Shown here: piece after piece, positions 1 through 13,123 of the stretch
Position numbering within the stretch: the first letter of the stretch is position 1
Layout: each line of letters starts with the position of its first letter
Source of the DNA: Ancylobacter sp. SL191
GTDB lineage: Bacteria > Pseudomonadota > Alphaproteobacteria > Rhizobiales > Xanthobacteraceae
Direction of reading: 5' to 3'
Length of the DNA: 64,000 bases
Assembly (NCBI RefSeq): GCF_026625645.1
Contig: NZ_CP113056.1
Span: forward strand, 682,001 to 746,000
Made by a program: the position numbers and the translations under genes
Notes under the pieces: generated by a model
Databases searched by the model: none
The model's input: only the letters and a program-made list of their open reading frames with translations
What the model was told of the DNA's origin: nothing

Positions 1-815
1 TCGCCTATCCCAAGCTCGGCGAGCGGGACGTCGCCACCATCACAGCGAAAGAGCTTCTAGAGGTGCTCCGCACCATCGAGGAAACAGGGCGGCATGAGAC
101 GGCGCGACGGATGCGGGCCGCGCTCGGCGCCGTGTTCCGCTTCGCCATTGCCACCGCACGGGCGGAAAACGACCCTACCTTCGCCCTGCGCGACGCCCTG
201 ACGACACCGAAGGTCACGCACCGCGCGGCCGTGACGACTCCCAAGGGGCTTGGCGTGCTGCTTCGCGCCATCGACGGCTACGAAGGCCAGCCGGCAAGCG
301 CCGCCGCCCTGCGTCTGCTTCCGCTGCTATTCCCGCGCCCCGGCGAGCTGCGGCTTGCAACATGGGCGGAGTTCGACCTCGACAAGGCCATATGGTCGAT
401 CCCGGCCGAGCGCATGAAGATGCGCCGTCCCCATCGCGTGCCGCTGCCGCCGCAGGCGCTCGCGGTCCTGCGCGATCTGCAACGCCTCACCGGCAACCAG
501 ACCTTTGTCTTTCCGGGCATCGGCGCCGGGCATAAGCCGATCAGTGAGAACACCCTGAATGGCGCGCTACGCCGGCTCGGCTTCTCCTCCGACGTTGCCA
601 CTGCTCACGGCTTCCGCGCCACCGCGTCGACGCTGCTGAATGAAAGCGGCCTCTGGAATCCCGACGCCATTGAGCGCCAACTTGCCCATGCCGAACGCAA
701 CGAAATTCGGCGCGCCTATACGCGCGGCGAGCACTGGGAGGAGCGCCTCCGCATGATGAACTGGTGGGCTGACTACCTCGACCGAATCAAATCATCAGCC
801 GAAACAAAGGCCTAA
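1..815 (+). CDS. P4-type tyrosine recombinase (integrase), 5' end outside window
   Basis: The reading frame is open from the first bases of the window, so the N-terminal arm-binding domain lies upstream and only about 270 residues are visible. What remains is the core-binding region (YPKLGERDVATITAKELLEV) and the catalytic domain of a P4/DUF4102-type integrase. The catalytic signature is present: Arg in the RPGELRLATW segment, HxxR in AHGFRATAS, a second His in LAHAERN and the Tyr in RRAYTRGEH. Such enzymes insert elements at the 3' ends of tRNA genes. It reads into the element, so its attachment site should lie just left of the window. The family is certain. Whether the missing N-terminus is intact cannot be seen. 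Confidence 0.92.
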   Translation, partial: AYPKLGERDVATITAKELLEVLRTIEETGRHETARRMRAALGAVFRFAIATARAENDPTFALRDALTTPKVTHRAAVTTPKGLGVLLRAIDGYEGQPASAAALRLLPLLFPRPGELRLATWAEFDLDKAIWSIPAERMKMRRPHRVPLPPQALAVLRDLQRLTGNQTFVFPGIGAGHKPISENTLNGALRRLGFSSDVATAHGFRATASTLLNESGLWNPDAIERQLAHAERNEIRRAYTRGEHWEERLRMMNWWADYLDRIKSSAETKA

Positions 816-908
816 ACCACCGCATGTGGACAGCGCCGAGCCCCATGCCCGCTACATCTTGTTTGACGCTATAATACGCCTTCGGATTCCAATGATCGGT
901 GGGCGTGA

Positions 909-1595
909 ATGGCAAATCTCGAACATTGGGCGAAGGCGGACGCCCTCAACATCTACCAGATTGCGCTTCTCCTGGAGGAGATCGACCCCGCACCTCTGGA
1001 GCGGCTAGGGTATCAATGCCTCTCGGAGAGAACGCGCGATCAGACATCTGTCCATGTGGTAAACCTCAAGAACGCGGTGCTAACGGACAAGCTTCGTCCG
1101 GTGCTTCGCAGCTATGACAGTTTCGGCGATCACGATTGGACATTGACCCTAATCGGAACGCCGGAGCTGAAAGTTTGGCTCTGGACGCGAGACCTGCACG
1201 GAACTGTTTTCGGCGCCAGCGCGAAAACAAAGCCGCTTCTGTCAGCCTTCAGCCGCTTCTATGCGCAGAAGCTGGATGCCGCCGTCGCCGCATGGCAGGC
1301 AGTTACCTCGGAACCGCACCGGTTGCGCGGCAGATCCCCTAAGCAGGCGCTGGAAGGCTGGCTAACGGAGAACGCCAAGGAGTACGGCCTCCTGAACCGC
1401 GACGGGACGCCGAATCGAACCGGCATCGAGGAAATCGCCAAGGTAGCCAACTGGAATCAGAAGGGCGGCGCACCATCCACCCCTACCCTTCCGGCGGAAC
1501 CCACCCCCTCCTTCGGTGGAACCTTCGGCAAGGTTCTGGCAAGCCCTCCCTTGGTTAGCGGGAACCTGGGGGATGATGACGACATACCCTTCTAG
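909..1595 (+). CDS. Hypothetical protein with SSB-like C-terminal acidic tip
   Basis: I do not recognise a named family. The 228-residue protein has a hydrophilic N-terminal part, a segment near residues 156-195 that includes KEYGLLNRDGTPN and KVANWNQKGGAP, then a Pro/Ser/Thr/Gly-rich probably disordered stretch (about 193-220), and ends exactly in DDDDIPF. That tip is nearly identical to the C-terminal peptide of bacterial single-stranded DNA-binding protein, which recruits repair and replication enzymes. No OB fold is evident, so this is not a plain SSB. A TATAAT-like hexamer lies at 870-875, but no matching -35 was seen. It sits between the integrase and the alpA-type gene, as cargo or accessory gene of the element. 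Function is unknown; interaction with SSB partners is inference. Confidence 0.75.
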   Translation: MANLEHWAKADALNIYQIALLLEEIDPAPLERLGYQCLSERTRDQTSVHVVNLKNAVLTDKLRPVLRSYDSFGDHDWTLTLIGTPELKVWLWTRDLHGTVFGASAKTKPLLSAFSRFYAQKLDAAVAAWQAVTSEPHRLRGRSPKQALEGWLTENAKEYGLLNRDGTPNRTGIEEIAKVANWNQKGGAPSTPTLPAEPTPSFGGTFGKVLASPPLVSGNLGDDDDIPF

Positions 1596-1632
1596 AGGCT
1601 CCGGCCGCTAAGCAGGCCCCTCCTTTAAGCCT

Positions 1633-1656
1633 TTGTAGGGCTGAAGTTTTCTACAA
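1633..1656. promoter_or_regulatory. Small dyad TTGTAG-N12-CTACAA upstream of alpA-type gene
   Basis: Perfect 6-bp inverted arms separated by 12 bases lie in the 133-bp gap between the SSB-tail protein and the alpA-type gene. The gap is AT-rich compared with its surroundings and must hold the promoter of the excision/recombinase genes. The dyad could be an operator for the AlpA-like or the HTH/zinc-ribbon protein. Arms this short occur by chance, so confidence is low. Confidence 0.25.
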
Positions 1657-1692
1657 TCTGCCCGGCTATTTTCGCCCGGCGCATCGGCTCAT

Positions 1693-1707
1693 GTTCCGTT
1701 TATGTTC
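1693..1707. promoter_or_regulatory. Candidate LexA (SOS) box, GTTC-N7-GTTC
   Basis: The sequence GTTCCGTTTATGTTC matches the alphaproteobacterial LexA operator GTTC-N7-GTTC exactly. It ends 21 bases before the ATG of the alpA-type gene, where a bound repressor would block transcription. The same consensus occurs in front of imuA in this window. Random expectation for this 8-base pattern is about two per 64 kb over both strands, so position rather than count is the argument. Confidence 0.5.
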
Positions 1708-1728
1708 CAACGAACGGAGACGGACGCC

Positions 1729-1956
1729 ATGAGCGCCATTAAGACCGAGACGACCGCGACCACCGCCCGCGCCACGCTGATACGGCTGGAGCAGGTCAAG
1801 GCCCGCACCTGCCTGAGCCGCAGCACCATCTATGCCTATATGCGCGAGGGCCGCTTTCCCGAGCCTATCGCCCTTTCCGACCGCTGCGTCGCGTGGATCG
1901 AGAGCGAAATCGACGCCTGGATCGCCGAGCGCATCGCCAGCCGCCGGAGCGCCTGA
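1729..1956 (+). CDS. AlpA-type phage/element transcriptional regulator
   Basis: A 75-residue protein with the AlpA/MerR-like winged HTH layout: LIRLEQVKARTCLSRSTIYA (recognition helix), then YMREGRFPEPIALSDR and VAWIESEIDAWIAER. AlpA proteins act as DNA-binding activators or excisionase partners for P4-type integrases. I chose ATG 1729 because CGGAGA lies 9 bases upstream. An in-frame ATG at 1702 falls inside the LexA-type box and lacks a ribosome site. The gene is followed after 4 bases by the HTH/zinc-ribbon gene, forming a small operon with the recombinase at 2456. Its regulation may be SOS-linked through the box at 1693-1707. Confidence 0.85.
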   Translation: MSAIKTETTATTARATLIRLEQVKARTCLSRSTIYAYMREGRFPEPIALSDRCVAWIESEIDAWIAERIASRRSA

Positions 1957-1960
1957 GCGG

Positions 1961-2452
1961 ATGCCGGCGCGGATGAAACGGCCGCAGCGACGCCTTCCCG
2001 TTCAGCGGGTAAAGCAGGCCGCCACCTATGACGTCGCCGAGATCGCCCGCCTTCTCGGTAGCCACCGCAACACGGTGCGGCGGTGGCTGAAGGACGGACT
2101 CCAGCCCATCGACGACGCACGCCCCGTCCTGGTACGCGGCGCCGAGCTGAAGGCATTCCTGACCGAACGGCAGAAGGCGCGACGGCAGACCTGCGCGCCG
2201 GACGAATTCTTCTGCTTCCGCTGCCGCGCGCCGCGACGGCCCGCCGCCGGCATGGTGGATGTGAGCCACCGCACCGCGACCGTCGTCGCCCTCGCTGGCC
2301 TGTGTGCCACCTGCGGCACATCCGTGCACCGGACGATACGCCGCGCGGCGCTGCCGTCGCTGGCTGAAACCTACGACCTTCAGACGCTGGCACCGGAGAG
2401 ACTGAACGGGTGTTCCGCCCCCAGTCTGAATGGTGATCGAAAAGGAGGTTAG
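1961..2452 (+). CDS. Helix-turn-helix protein with zinc ribbon
   Basis: About 163 residues from ATG 1961 (an alternative ATG is at 1973). The N-terminal third carries a MerR/excisionase-like HTH: YDVAEIARLLGSHRNTVRRW followed by a PVLVRGAELKAFL wing. The middle holds two CxxC pairs, CFRCRAPRRPA and LCATCG, spaced like a zinc ribbon. Proteins of this layout commonly precede tyrosine recombinases in proteobacterial elements and are probably recombination directionality factors or regulators; that role is inferred from context. The stop overlaps the ribosome site of the recombinase at 2456, implying coupled translation. The longer upstream frame overlapping alpA has codon usage typical of a shadow and was excluded. 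Confidence 0.75.
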   Translation: MPARMKRPQRRLPVQRVKQAATYDVAEIARLLGSHRNTVRRWLKDGLQPIDDARPVLVRGAELKAFLTERQKARRQTCAPDEFFCFRCRAPRRPAAGMVDVSHRTATVVALAGLCATCGTSVHRTIRRAALPSLAETYDLQTLAPERLNGCSAPSLNGDRKGG

Positions 2453-2455
2453 ACG

Positions 2456-3559
2456 ATGGCTCGGATCAATGCCGGCAACGAACGCCTGAAACGTGAGTAT
2501 ATTCATTTTCTGAAGGACGCGCGAGGCAAGAGCGAGGCGACCCTCGACATGGTGCGCAAGGCGCTCGTGCGCTTTGAGTCCAGCACCGGCTGGCGCGACT
2601 TCAAGACCTTCCGTCCCGAACAGGCGAAGGCGTTCAAGCAGCGCCTCGCCGAGACGGACAGCATGCGCAGCGGCGAGCCCCTGAGCGCGGCGACGCAGAC
2701 CGCGACGCTCACCGCCGTCAAGGAGTTCTTCCTCTGGCTGGCGTGGCGCCCTGGCTTCAAGTCCAAGCTGCACATGGCGGATATCGACTATCTCAACCCG
2801 TCGCGAAAGGACGCGGCGAAGGCCAAGGCGCCGAAGCTGCGCGACTATCCGAGCCTCGAACAGATTCGCGCCGCCCTTGCCGCCATGCCGGCGGAAACGC
2901 CCATTGAGCGGCGCAACCGCGCCCTCCTCGCCTTCGCCATCCTCACCGGCATGCGCGACTGCGCCATGGCCTCACTGTCCCTGCGAGACCTCGACCTCAC
3001 CAAATCCCCACCTCTGGTACGGCAAGACCCGAACCGCGTGGAAACCAAGTTCGCCAAGGCCATCGCCACCTACTTCCTCCCGCTCGGCGATGACCTTACC
3101 GCCATCGTCACGGTGTGGGTGCGCGAGCTGCGCGAGGTGCATCTGTTCGGCCCCACCGACCCGCTATTCCCCCGCACCCGCATCGGACAGGGGGCGGACC
3201 TCGCCTTCGCGCCGCAGGGCATCGAGCGGGCGCATTGGAGCGACGCCTCGCCGATCCGCGCCATCTTCAAACAGGCCTTCACCCGCGCCGGCCTACCCTA
3301 TTTCCCGCCGCACTCCTTCCGCCACACGCTCGGCCACCTCGCGCAGACCATGTGCCGGACGCCTGAGCAGCTGCGCGCCTGGAGCCAGAATCTCGGCCAC
3401 GAGAACATCGCCACCACCTTCAACAGCTATGGCAAGATCGACCCGCACCGGCAGGGCGAGGTGATCGGGGCGATGGCTATGGAAACCCCGCAAGCCGCTG
3501 CGCTGGCGCGGGAAATGGCGGCTTTGCTGGTGCGACATGGAGGATGGTGCGGTGGATGA
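2456..3559 (+). CDS. Tyrosine-type site-specific recombinase/integrase
   Basis: A 367-residue phage-integrase-family recombinase. Residues 10-100 form a SAM-like core-binding domain, and the catalytic domain follows. Catalytic residues are visible: Arg167 in TGMRDCAMASL, His286/Arg289 in PHSFRHT, His315 in NLGHENIATT, and nucleophile Tyr325 in FNSYGKID. A strong ribosome site (AAGGAGG, 2442-2448) lies 7 bases before the ATG and overlaps the stop of the preceding HTH gene. It lacks the DUF4102 arm-binding domain of the P4-type integrase at the left end, so the element carries two different recombinases. It may excise or resolve the element or serve a nested insertion. Confidence 0.9.
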   Translation: MARINAGNERLKREYIHFLKDARGKSEATLDMVRKALVRFESSTGWRDFKTFRPEQAKAFKQRLAETDSMRSGEPLSAATQTATLTAVKEFFLWLAWRPGFKSKLHMADIDYLNPSRKDAAKAKAPKLRDYPSLEQIRAALAAMPAETPIERRNRALLAFAILTGMRDCAMASLSLRDLDLTKSPPLVRQDPNRVETKFAKAIATYFLPLGDDLTAIVTVWVRELREVHLFGPTDPLFPRTRIGQGADLAFAPQGIERAHWSDASPIRAIFKQAFTRAGLPYFPPHSFRHTLGHLAQTMCRTPEQLRAWSQNLGHENIATTFNSYGKIDPHRQGEVIGAMAMETPQAAALAREMAALLVRHGGWCGG

Positions 3560-3663
3560 TCCGTGCGGCATTGCTTACGCAGCCGGAGTTGGATTTTATC
3601 CGATGAGCGGCGGGCATCAGAACGACTCACCGCCCATCAGTGCTTACGGGGCCAATAACGCGA

Positions 3664-6871
<3,208 letters not shown>

Positions 6872-6875
<4 letters not shown>

Positions 6876-7990
6876 GCGCCGTCCTGTATCATCAGGGCCG
6901 TTTCCCCCCGCCGACGCTGGACTGGCCGCAGCTTCTGCCGCTGATCGGCCCGGCCAATGCCGCCATCGCCCGCTATGCCGGGCTGTTGCAGGGTATTCCC
7001 AGCCCGAACGTGCTGCTCTCGCCCATGACGGTGCAGGAAGCCGTGCTCTCAAGCCGGATCGAGGGCACGCAGGCCACCATGGGCGAGGTGCTGGAACTGG
7101 AGGCGGAAGGCGGGCCGCTCGACGAGAGCACGCCGAAAAAGGCCGATATCCGCGAGGTGCTGAACTATCGCGCCGCCCTTAACGAGGCGACGCGGCTGCT
7201 GGAAACCCTGCCGCTATCCCAGCGCCTCATCCGCGACACCCACCGCGTGTTGATGCAGGGCGTGCGCGGCCGCTCGAAAGACCCGGGCGAATATCGTCGC
7301 ATCCCGAACTGGATCGGCACCGACGGCTGCACCATCGAGCAGGCCCGCTTCGTGCCCGCCCCGGCGGACAAATTGCCAGGAGCCATGGATGCCTGGGAGG
7401 CCTATCTCCACGCCGACGCGCCCGATGTGCTGATCCAGTTGGCTATCGCGCATGCGGAGTTCGAGGCCATCCACCCTTTCCTCGACGGCAACGGCCGGCT
7501 CGGCCGCCTGCTGGTGCCGCTGTTCCTGTTCAGCCGTGGCTTGCTGGCGCGCCCCAACTTCTATCTGAGCGAATATCTCGAAAGCCATCGCACCGAGTAT
7601 TATGATCGCCTGCTGGCGATTTCGCGTGATGGCGACTGGACCGGCTGGTGCGGCTTCTTTCTGCGGGCGCTGATCGCGCAGGCCGAGACCAACCAGAACC
7701 GCGTGCAGGCCATCCTCGCCCTTTATCAGGCGCGCAAGGACTGGATCGCCGAAGAAACGCACTCCCAATATGCGGTCCGTGCGCTCGACTGGATGTTCCA
7801 GCGCCCGATCTTCCGCGCATCCGATTTTCGCGACGCGGCCGGCATTCCCCCGCCGACGGCCACGCGGATCATCCGGATATGTCGCGACAACGGGCTGCTG
7901 CGGGAATTGCGAGCCGGCAGCGGACGCCGAGCCGCCGTTCTGTGCTTTCCCGAGCTGCTGAATCTGGCGGAAGGGCACAATGCGTTTTGA
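6872..7990 (+). CDS. Fic-family (Fido) protein inside the type I R-M operon
   Basis: A 372-residue Fic protein. The catalytic motif HPFLDGNGRLGR (residues 201-212) has every residue expected for AMP transfer from ATP to a target hydroxyl. An inhibitory-helix motif of the form S/TxxxEG/N is present N-terminally (SSRIEG, residues 60-65), so it looks like a class II, self-inhibited Fic enzyme. The C-terminal part (about 290-365) contains a winged-helix-like segment (FRASDFRDAAGIPPPTATRI). The start overlaps the hsdS stop by 4 bases, so the gene is an integral operon member. Whether it modifies HsdR, an antirestriction factor or another host protein is unknown. Confidence 0.93.
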
Positions 7991-8015
7991 GGATCACCCA
8001 TGCCAAGCTAGAGGA

Positions 8016-8051
8016 TTTGCCGATCATAAATCTAAAAATATGATCGACAAA
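8016..8051. promoter_or_regulatory. 36-bp dyad between fic and hsdR
   Basis: Inverted repeat with 13-base arms and one mismatch: TTTG-C-CGATCATA, a 10-base A-rich spacer, then TATGATCG-A-CAAA. The central 8-base arms are perfect. It lies in the only real intergenic gap of the operon (120 bp), 59 bases before the hsdR start. It could be an operator controlling hsdR separately or an mRNA hairpin. No T-run follows, so it is not a simple terminator. Confidence 0.5.
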
Positions 8052-8110
8052 AGCCTTTGCCGTGCACCCATGAGCCACAACCGCCTCTCATGGCGCGCGG
8101 GAGGCCGATA

Positions 8111-11344
<3,234 letters not shown>

Positions 11345-11398
11345 GAGCCCTTGAAGAGAGCGTAGCCTACCCTTGCGGGGCGGCAGGATCACGTCAAT

Positions 11399-11418
11399 GG
11401 GGGTATTTTTGGGGGTAT
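11399..11418. repeat. Direct repeat GGGGGTAT x2 near element right end
   Basis: Two identical GGGGGTAT octamers sit 12 bases apart just after hsdR and 55 bases before the tRNA-like segment. Tandem short repeats at the edge of P4-type islands often serve as integrase arm-binding sites; that role is inferred. An AT-rich dyad (GATAAA...TTTATC, 11434-11453) follows at once, in contrast to the high-GC surroundings. Confidence 0.4.
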
Positions 11419-11472
11419 CCCGTAAAGCGTTGTGATAAAATTCTATATTTATCAGTATATTGTCAAAATCAG

Positions 11473-11493
11473 TCGAGTCCTCTCCTGGCACCA
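11473..11493 (+). other. tRNA 3'-end-like segment, candidate right attachment site
   Basis: TCGAGTCCTCTCCTGGCACCA resembles the T-loop, 3' T-stem strand, 3' acceptor strand and CCA of a tRNA, but the acceptor strand is one base short and no 5' tRNA part precedes it. This is what an island leaves at its far end after inserting into a tRNA 3' end. It is followed by two strong terminators, as native tRNA downstream flanks often are. The matching intact tRNA should lie left of the window. The tRNA species was not identified. Confidence 0.4.
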
Positions 11494-11525
11494 TCTGACC
11501 GTCCGAGACGGTCCTGAGACGACCG

Positions 11526-11562
11526 AAAAGCCGCTGAAACCAAAGGGTTTCGGCGGCTTTTT
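11526..11562 (+). terminator. Rho-independent terminator (long stem)
   Basis: A 16-bp stem with one G-U pair (AAAAGCCGCTGAAACC / GGTTTCGGCGGCTTTT), loop AAAG, flanked by A and T runs, so it could work in both directions. It lies 33 bases after the tRNA-like segment and is typical of a tRNA gene terminator. Confidence 0.85.
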
Positions 11563-11585
11563 CGTTTGGGACAGTCCGACGCGAT

Positions 11586-11608
11586 CCGTTGGCATCCAAC
11601 GGTTTTTT
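11586..11608 (+). terminator. Second rho-independent terminator
   Basis: Perfect 7-bp stem CCGTTGG / CCAACGG with a 3-base loop and a run of six T. It follows the first terminator by 24 bases and lies just before the integrase remnant. Confidence 0.7.
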
Positions 11609-11628
11609 GGTATCGGCGAGGCCAATAA

Positions 11629-11835
11629 ATGGCCCTCACGGACACGGCCTGCAAAAACGCCATGGCCACGGACACAACAAAAACGGTCCGATAGCGGTGG
11701 GCTCCACCTTTTCGTCAGCCCCTCGGGCGGCCGGTTGTGGCGTATGGCCTACCGGTTCGACGGCAAGCAGAAGCAACGTTCTTTCGGAGCCTACCCGGCT
11801 GTGTCGCTCAAGGACGCCGTCGCCTCGTTCGGCTA
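11629..11835 (+). pseudogene. Frameshifted, truncated N-terminus of a P4-type (DUF4102) integrase
   Basis: ATG 11629 begins MALTDTACKNA, the usual start of P4-type integrases, but that frame stops at a TAG after 21 codons. In another frame the homology resumes (SDSGGLHLFVSPSGGRLWRM, then AYRFDGKQKQRSFGAYPAV and SLKDA) and then ends at a stop where about 300 more residues should follow. It is therefore the arm-binding domain of a dead integrase with a frameshift and a 3' deletion. It lies directly beyond the candidate attachment site and terminators, the usual place for the integrase of a second element in the same tRNA site. Its tail meets the 3' end of the acyltransferase gene. Confidence 0.8.
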
Positions 11836-12990
11836 AGCGTCCCTCCCCCGGCCCAGCGAAAGCGTACGCCCGACCTGGCGCACCCACCAGTGATCGAACA
11901 TGGCCACCGGCACGGCCAGAGCCAATGTTCCGGCACCGGTGACGGCGAAGGTCGCCCCGATCTGCAGCAACCCCTGCCCTTCCAGGGCCAGATAGGTAAG
12001 GCTGGAGACCGAGCAGATCACCAGAACCTGACAGAGATAGATGCCGAAGGAGAGAAAGCCCAGGGTGCGCCCGACCCGTCCCGACATGGCGGTTCGTACG
12101 AAGGTGGCGCGACGGAACAGCAGCAGGGCCAGGCACGCCATCAACGTGTGCAGGATCACCCGCAGCCGCAGCGGATCCATCGCCGTCAAAGGTCCGAGCC
12201 CGCTATAGAGGCCTTCGGGCCGCCCGCTCATGATGTTCTCGTGATACCCCCCCAGCAGCACGATCAGCACGAGAGCCAGGGCGATCTTGGCGCCGCGCCA
12301 ATCGGAATGCGGGGTTCGGTCCCGCAGTGCCAGAGCGACGCCGACAATGAAGGGCGCGAGATAAGGGCTGAGCCACAGCGTCCCGAGGCCGATCACAGTC
12401 AGGCACGCCCATCGGCCGCGCGGCAGCTTGGCCACAACGAGCGCCGAGGCGAGCACCAGAAAGCTGCCGGCGAACTCGTAGACCATCGTCCACAGGCTGG
12501 AATTGTAGAAAGACTGGCCGGTGAAGAAGGTCGTCGCGCCCTCCCACAGGCTGTGGGGGATTTCCAGCCATCCCGCGCTCGGCCAGGCGTAGAACCAGCC
12601 GAGCCAGACCGACGGCACCATGGCCGCCGCCTCGCGGTTCGCGAAACCGGGACCGGCCATGACGAGGCCGGCCATCAGATTGGTCAGGATCACCGGCCCC
12701 GCCAGACGCGGCCAGCGCTTGAGCGCCGACGCGGCGGCCAGCCGCGCGCTGCCGCTGCGCAGCACATTGAGCGACAGCACATAGCCGGACAGCACGAAGA
12801 AGACGATGACCGCCGCCGACCCGTTCACCAGTGCGAAGGCCGGCGTGCCGAAAAGGGTGACGGCCTGATCGGGATAGGTCATGCCGTGAAGCTGCGGCGT
12901 GAAGCCGAGCATGGTGTGATGGAGCAGCACGACCAGAGCCGCGATGCCGCGAAGCGCTTCAAGCTCCGCCAACTTTCCCCGCGCCGTCAT
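11833..12990 (-). CDS. Acyltransferase family 3 membrane protein
   Basis: A 385-residue polytopic inner-membrane protein of the OafA/YrhL (acyltransferase 3) family, which O-acetylates or otherwise acylates surface polysaccharides, Nod factors or lipids. The N-terminal signature LRGIAALVVLLHH with its conserved Arg and His is present, followed by about ten hydrophobic segments (for example VILTNLMAGLVMAG, IALALVLIVLLGGY). There is no SGNH domain. It stands alone, next to the island edge, and its 3' end abuts the integrase remnant. The acyl acceptor cannot be deduced. Confidence 0.88.
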   Translation of the reverse strand: MTARGKLAELEALRGIAALVVLLHHTMLGFTPQLHGMTYPDQAVTLFGTPAFALVNGSAAVIVFFVLSGYVLSLNVLRSGSARLAAASALKRWPRLAGPVILTNLMAGLVMAGPGFANREAAAMVPSVWLGWFYAWPSAGWLEIPHSLWEGATTFFTGQSFYNSSLWTMVYEFAGSFLVLASALVVAKLPRGRWACLTVIGLGTLWLSPYLAPFIVGVALALRDRTPHSDWRGAKIALALVLIVLLGGYHENIMSGRPEGLYSGLGPLTAMDPLRLRVILHTLMACLALLLFRRATFVRTAMSGRVGRTLGFLSFGIYLCQVLVICSVSSLTYLALEGQGLLQIGATFAVTGAGTLALAVPVAMFDHWWVRQVGRTLSLGRGRDA

Positions 12991-13123
12991 GATGTCCCGT
13001 CTTGCGCTGCCCCAAGGACCGACCTCTGACGGACGGCACGCGCCCTGTTACCAGCGCAGCGCGGGCGCGGACAAGTACCGCAAGGCCCCCGCTCCGGCCG
13101 CCACGGCATAGCCCCCGTGGCGC

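Noticed and set aside
863-875. TTTGACG...TATAAT as a promoter for the SSB-tail protein
   Set aside because: The -35-like TTGACG directly abuts the TATAAT, so spacing is impossible; only the -10-like hexamer remains.
8057-8110. Longer hsdR reading from TTG 8057
   Set aside because: TTG start without a ribosome site; ATG 8111 has GGGAGG at good spacing and gives the usual HsdR N-terminus.
11473-11493. Complete tRNA gene at the island edge
   Set aside because: Only a 3' part is present, the acceptor strand is one base short, and no D-arm or anticodon arm can be drawn upstream.
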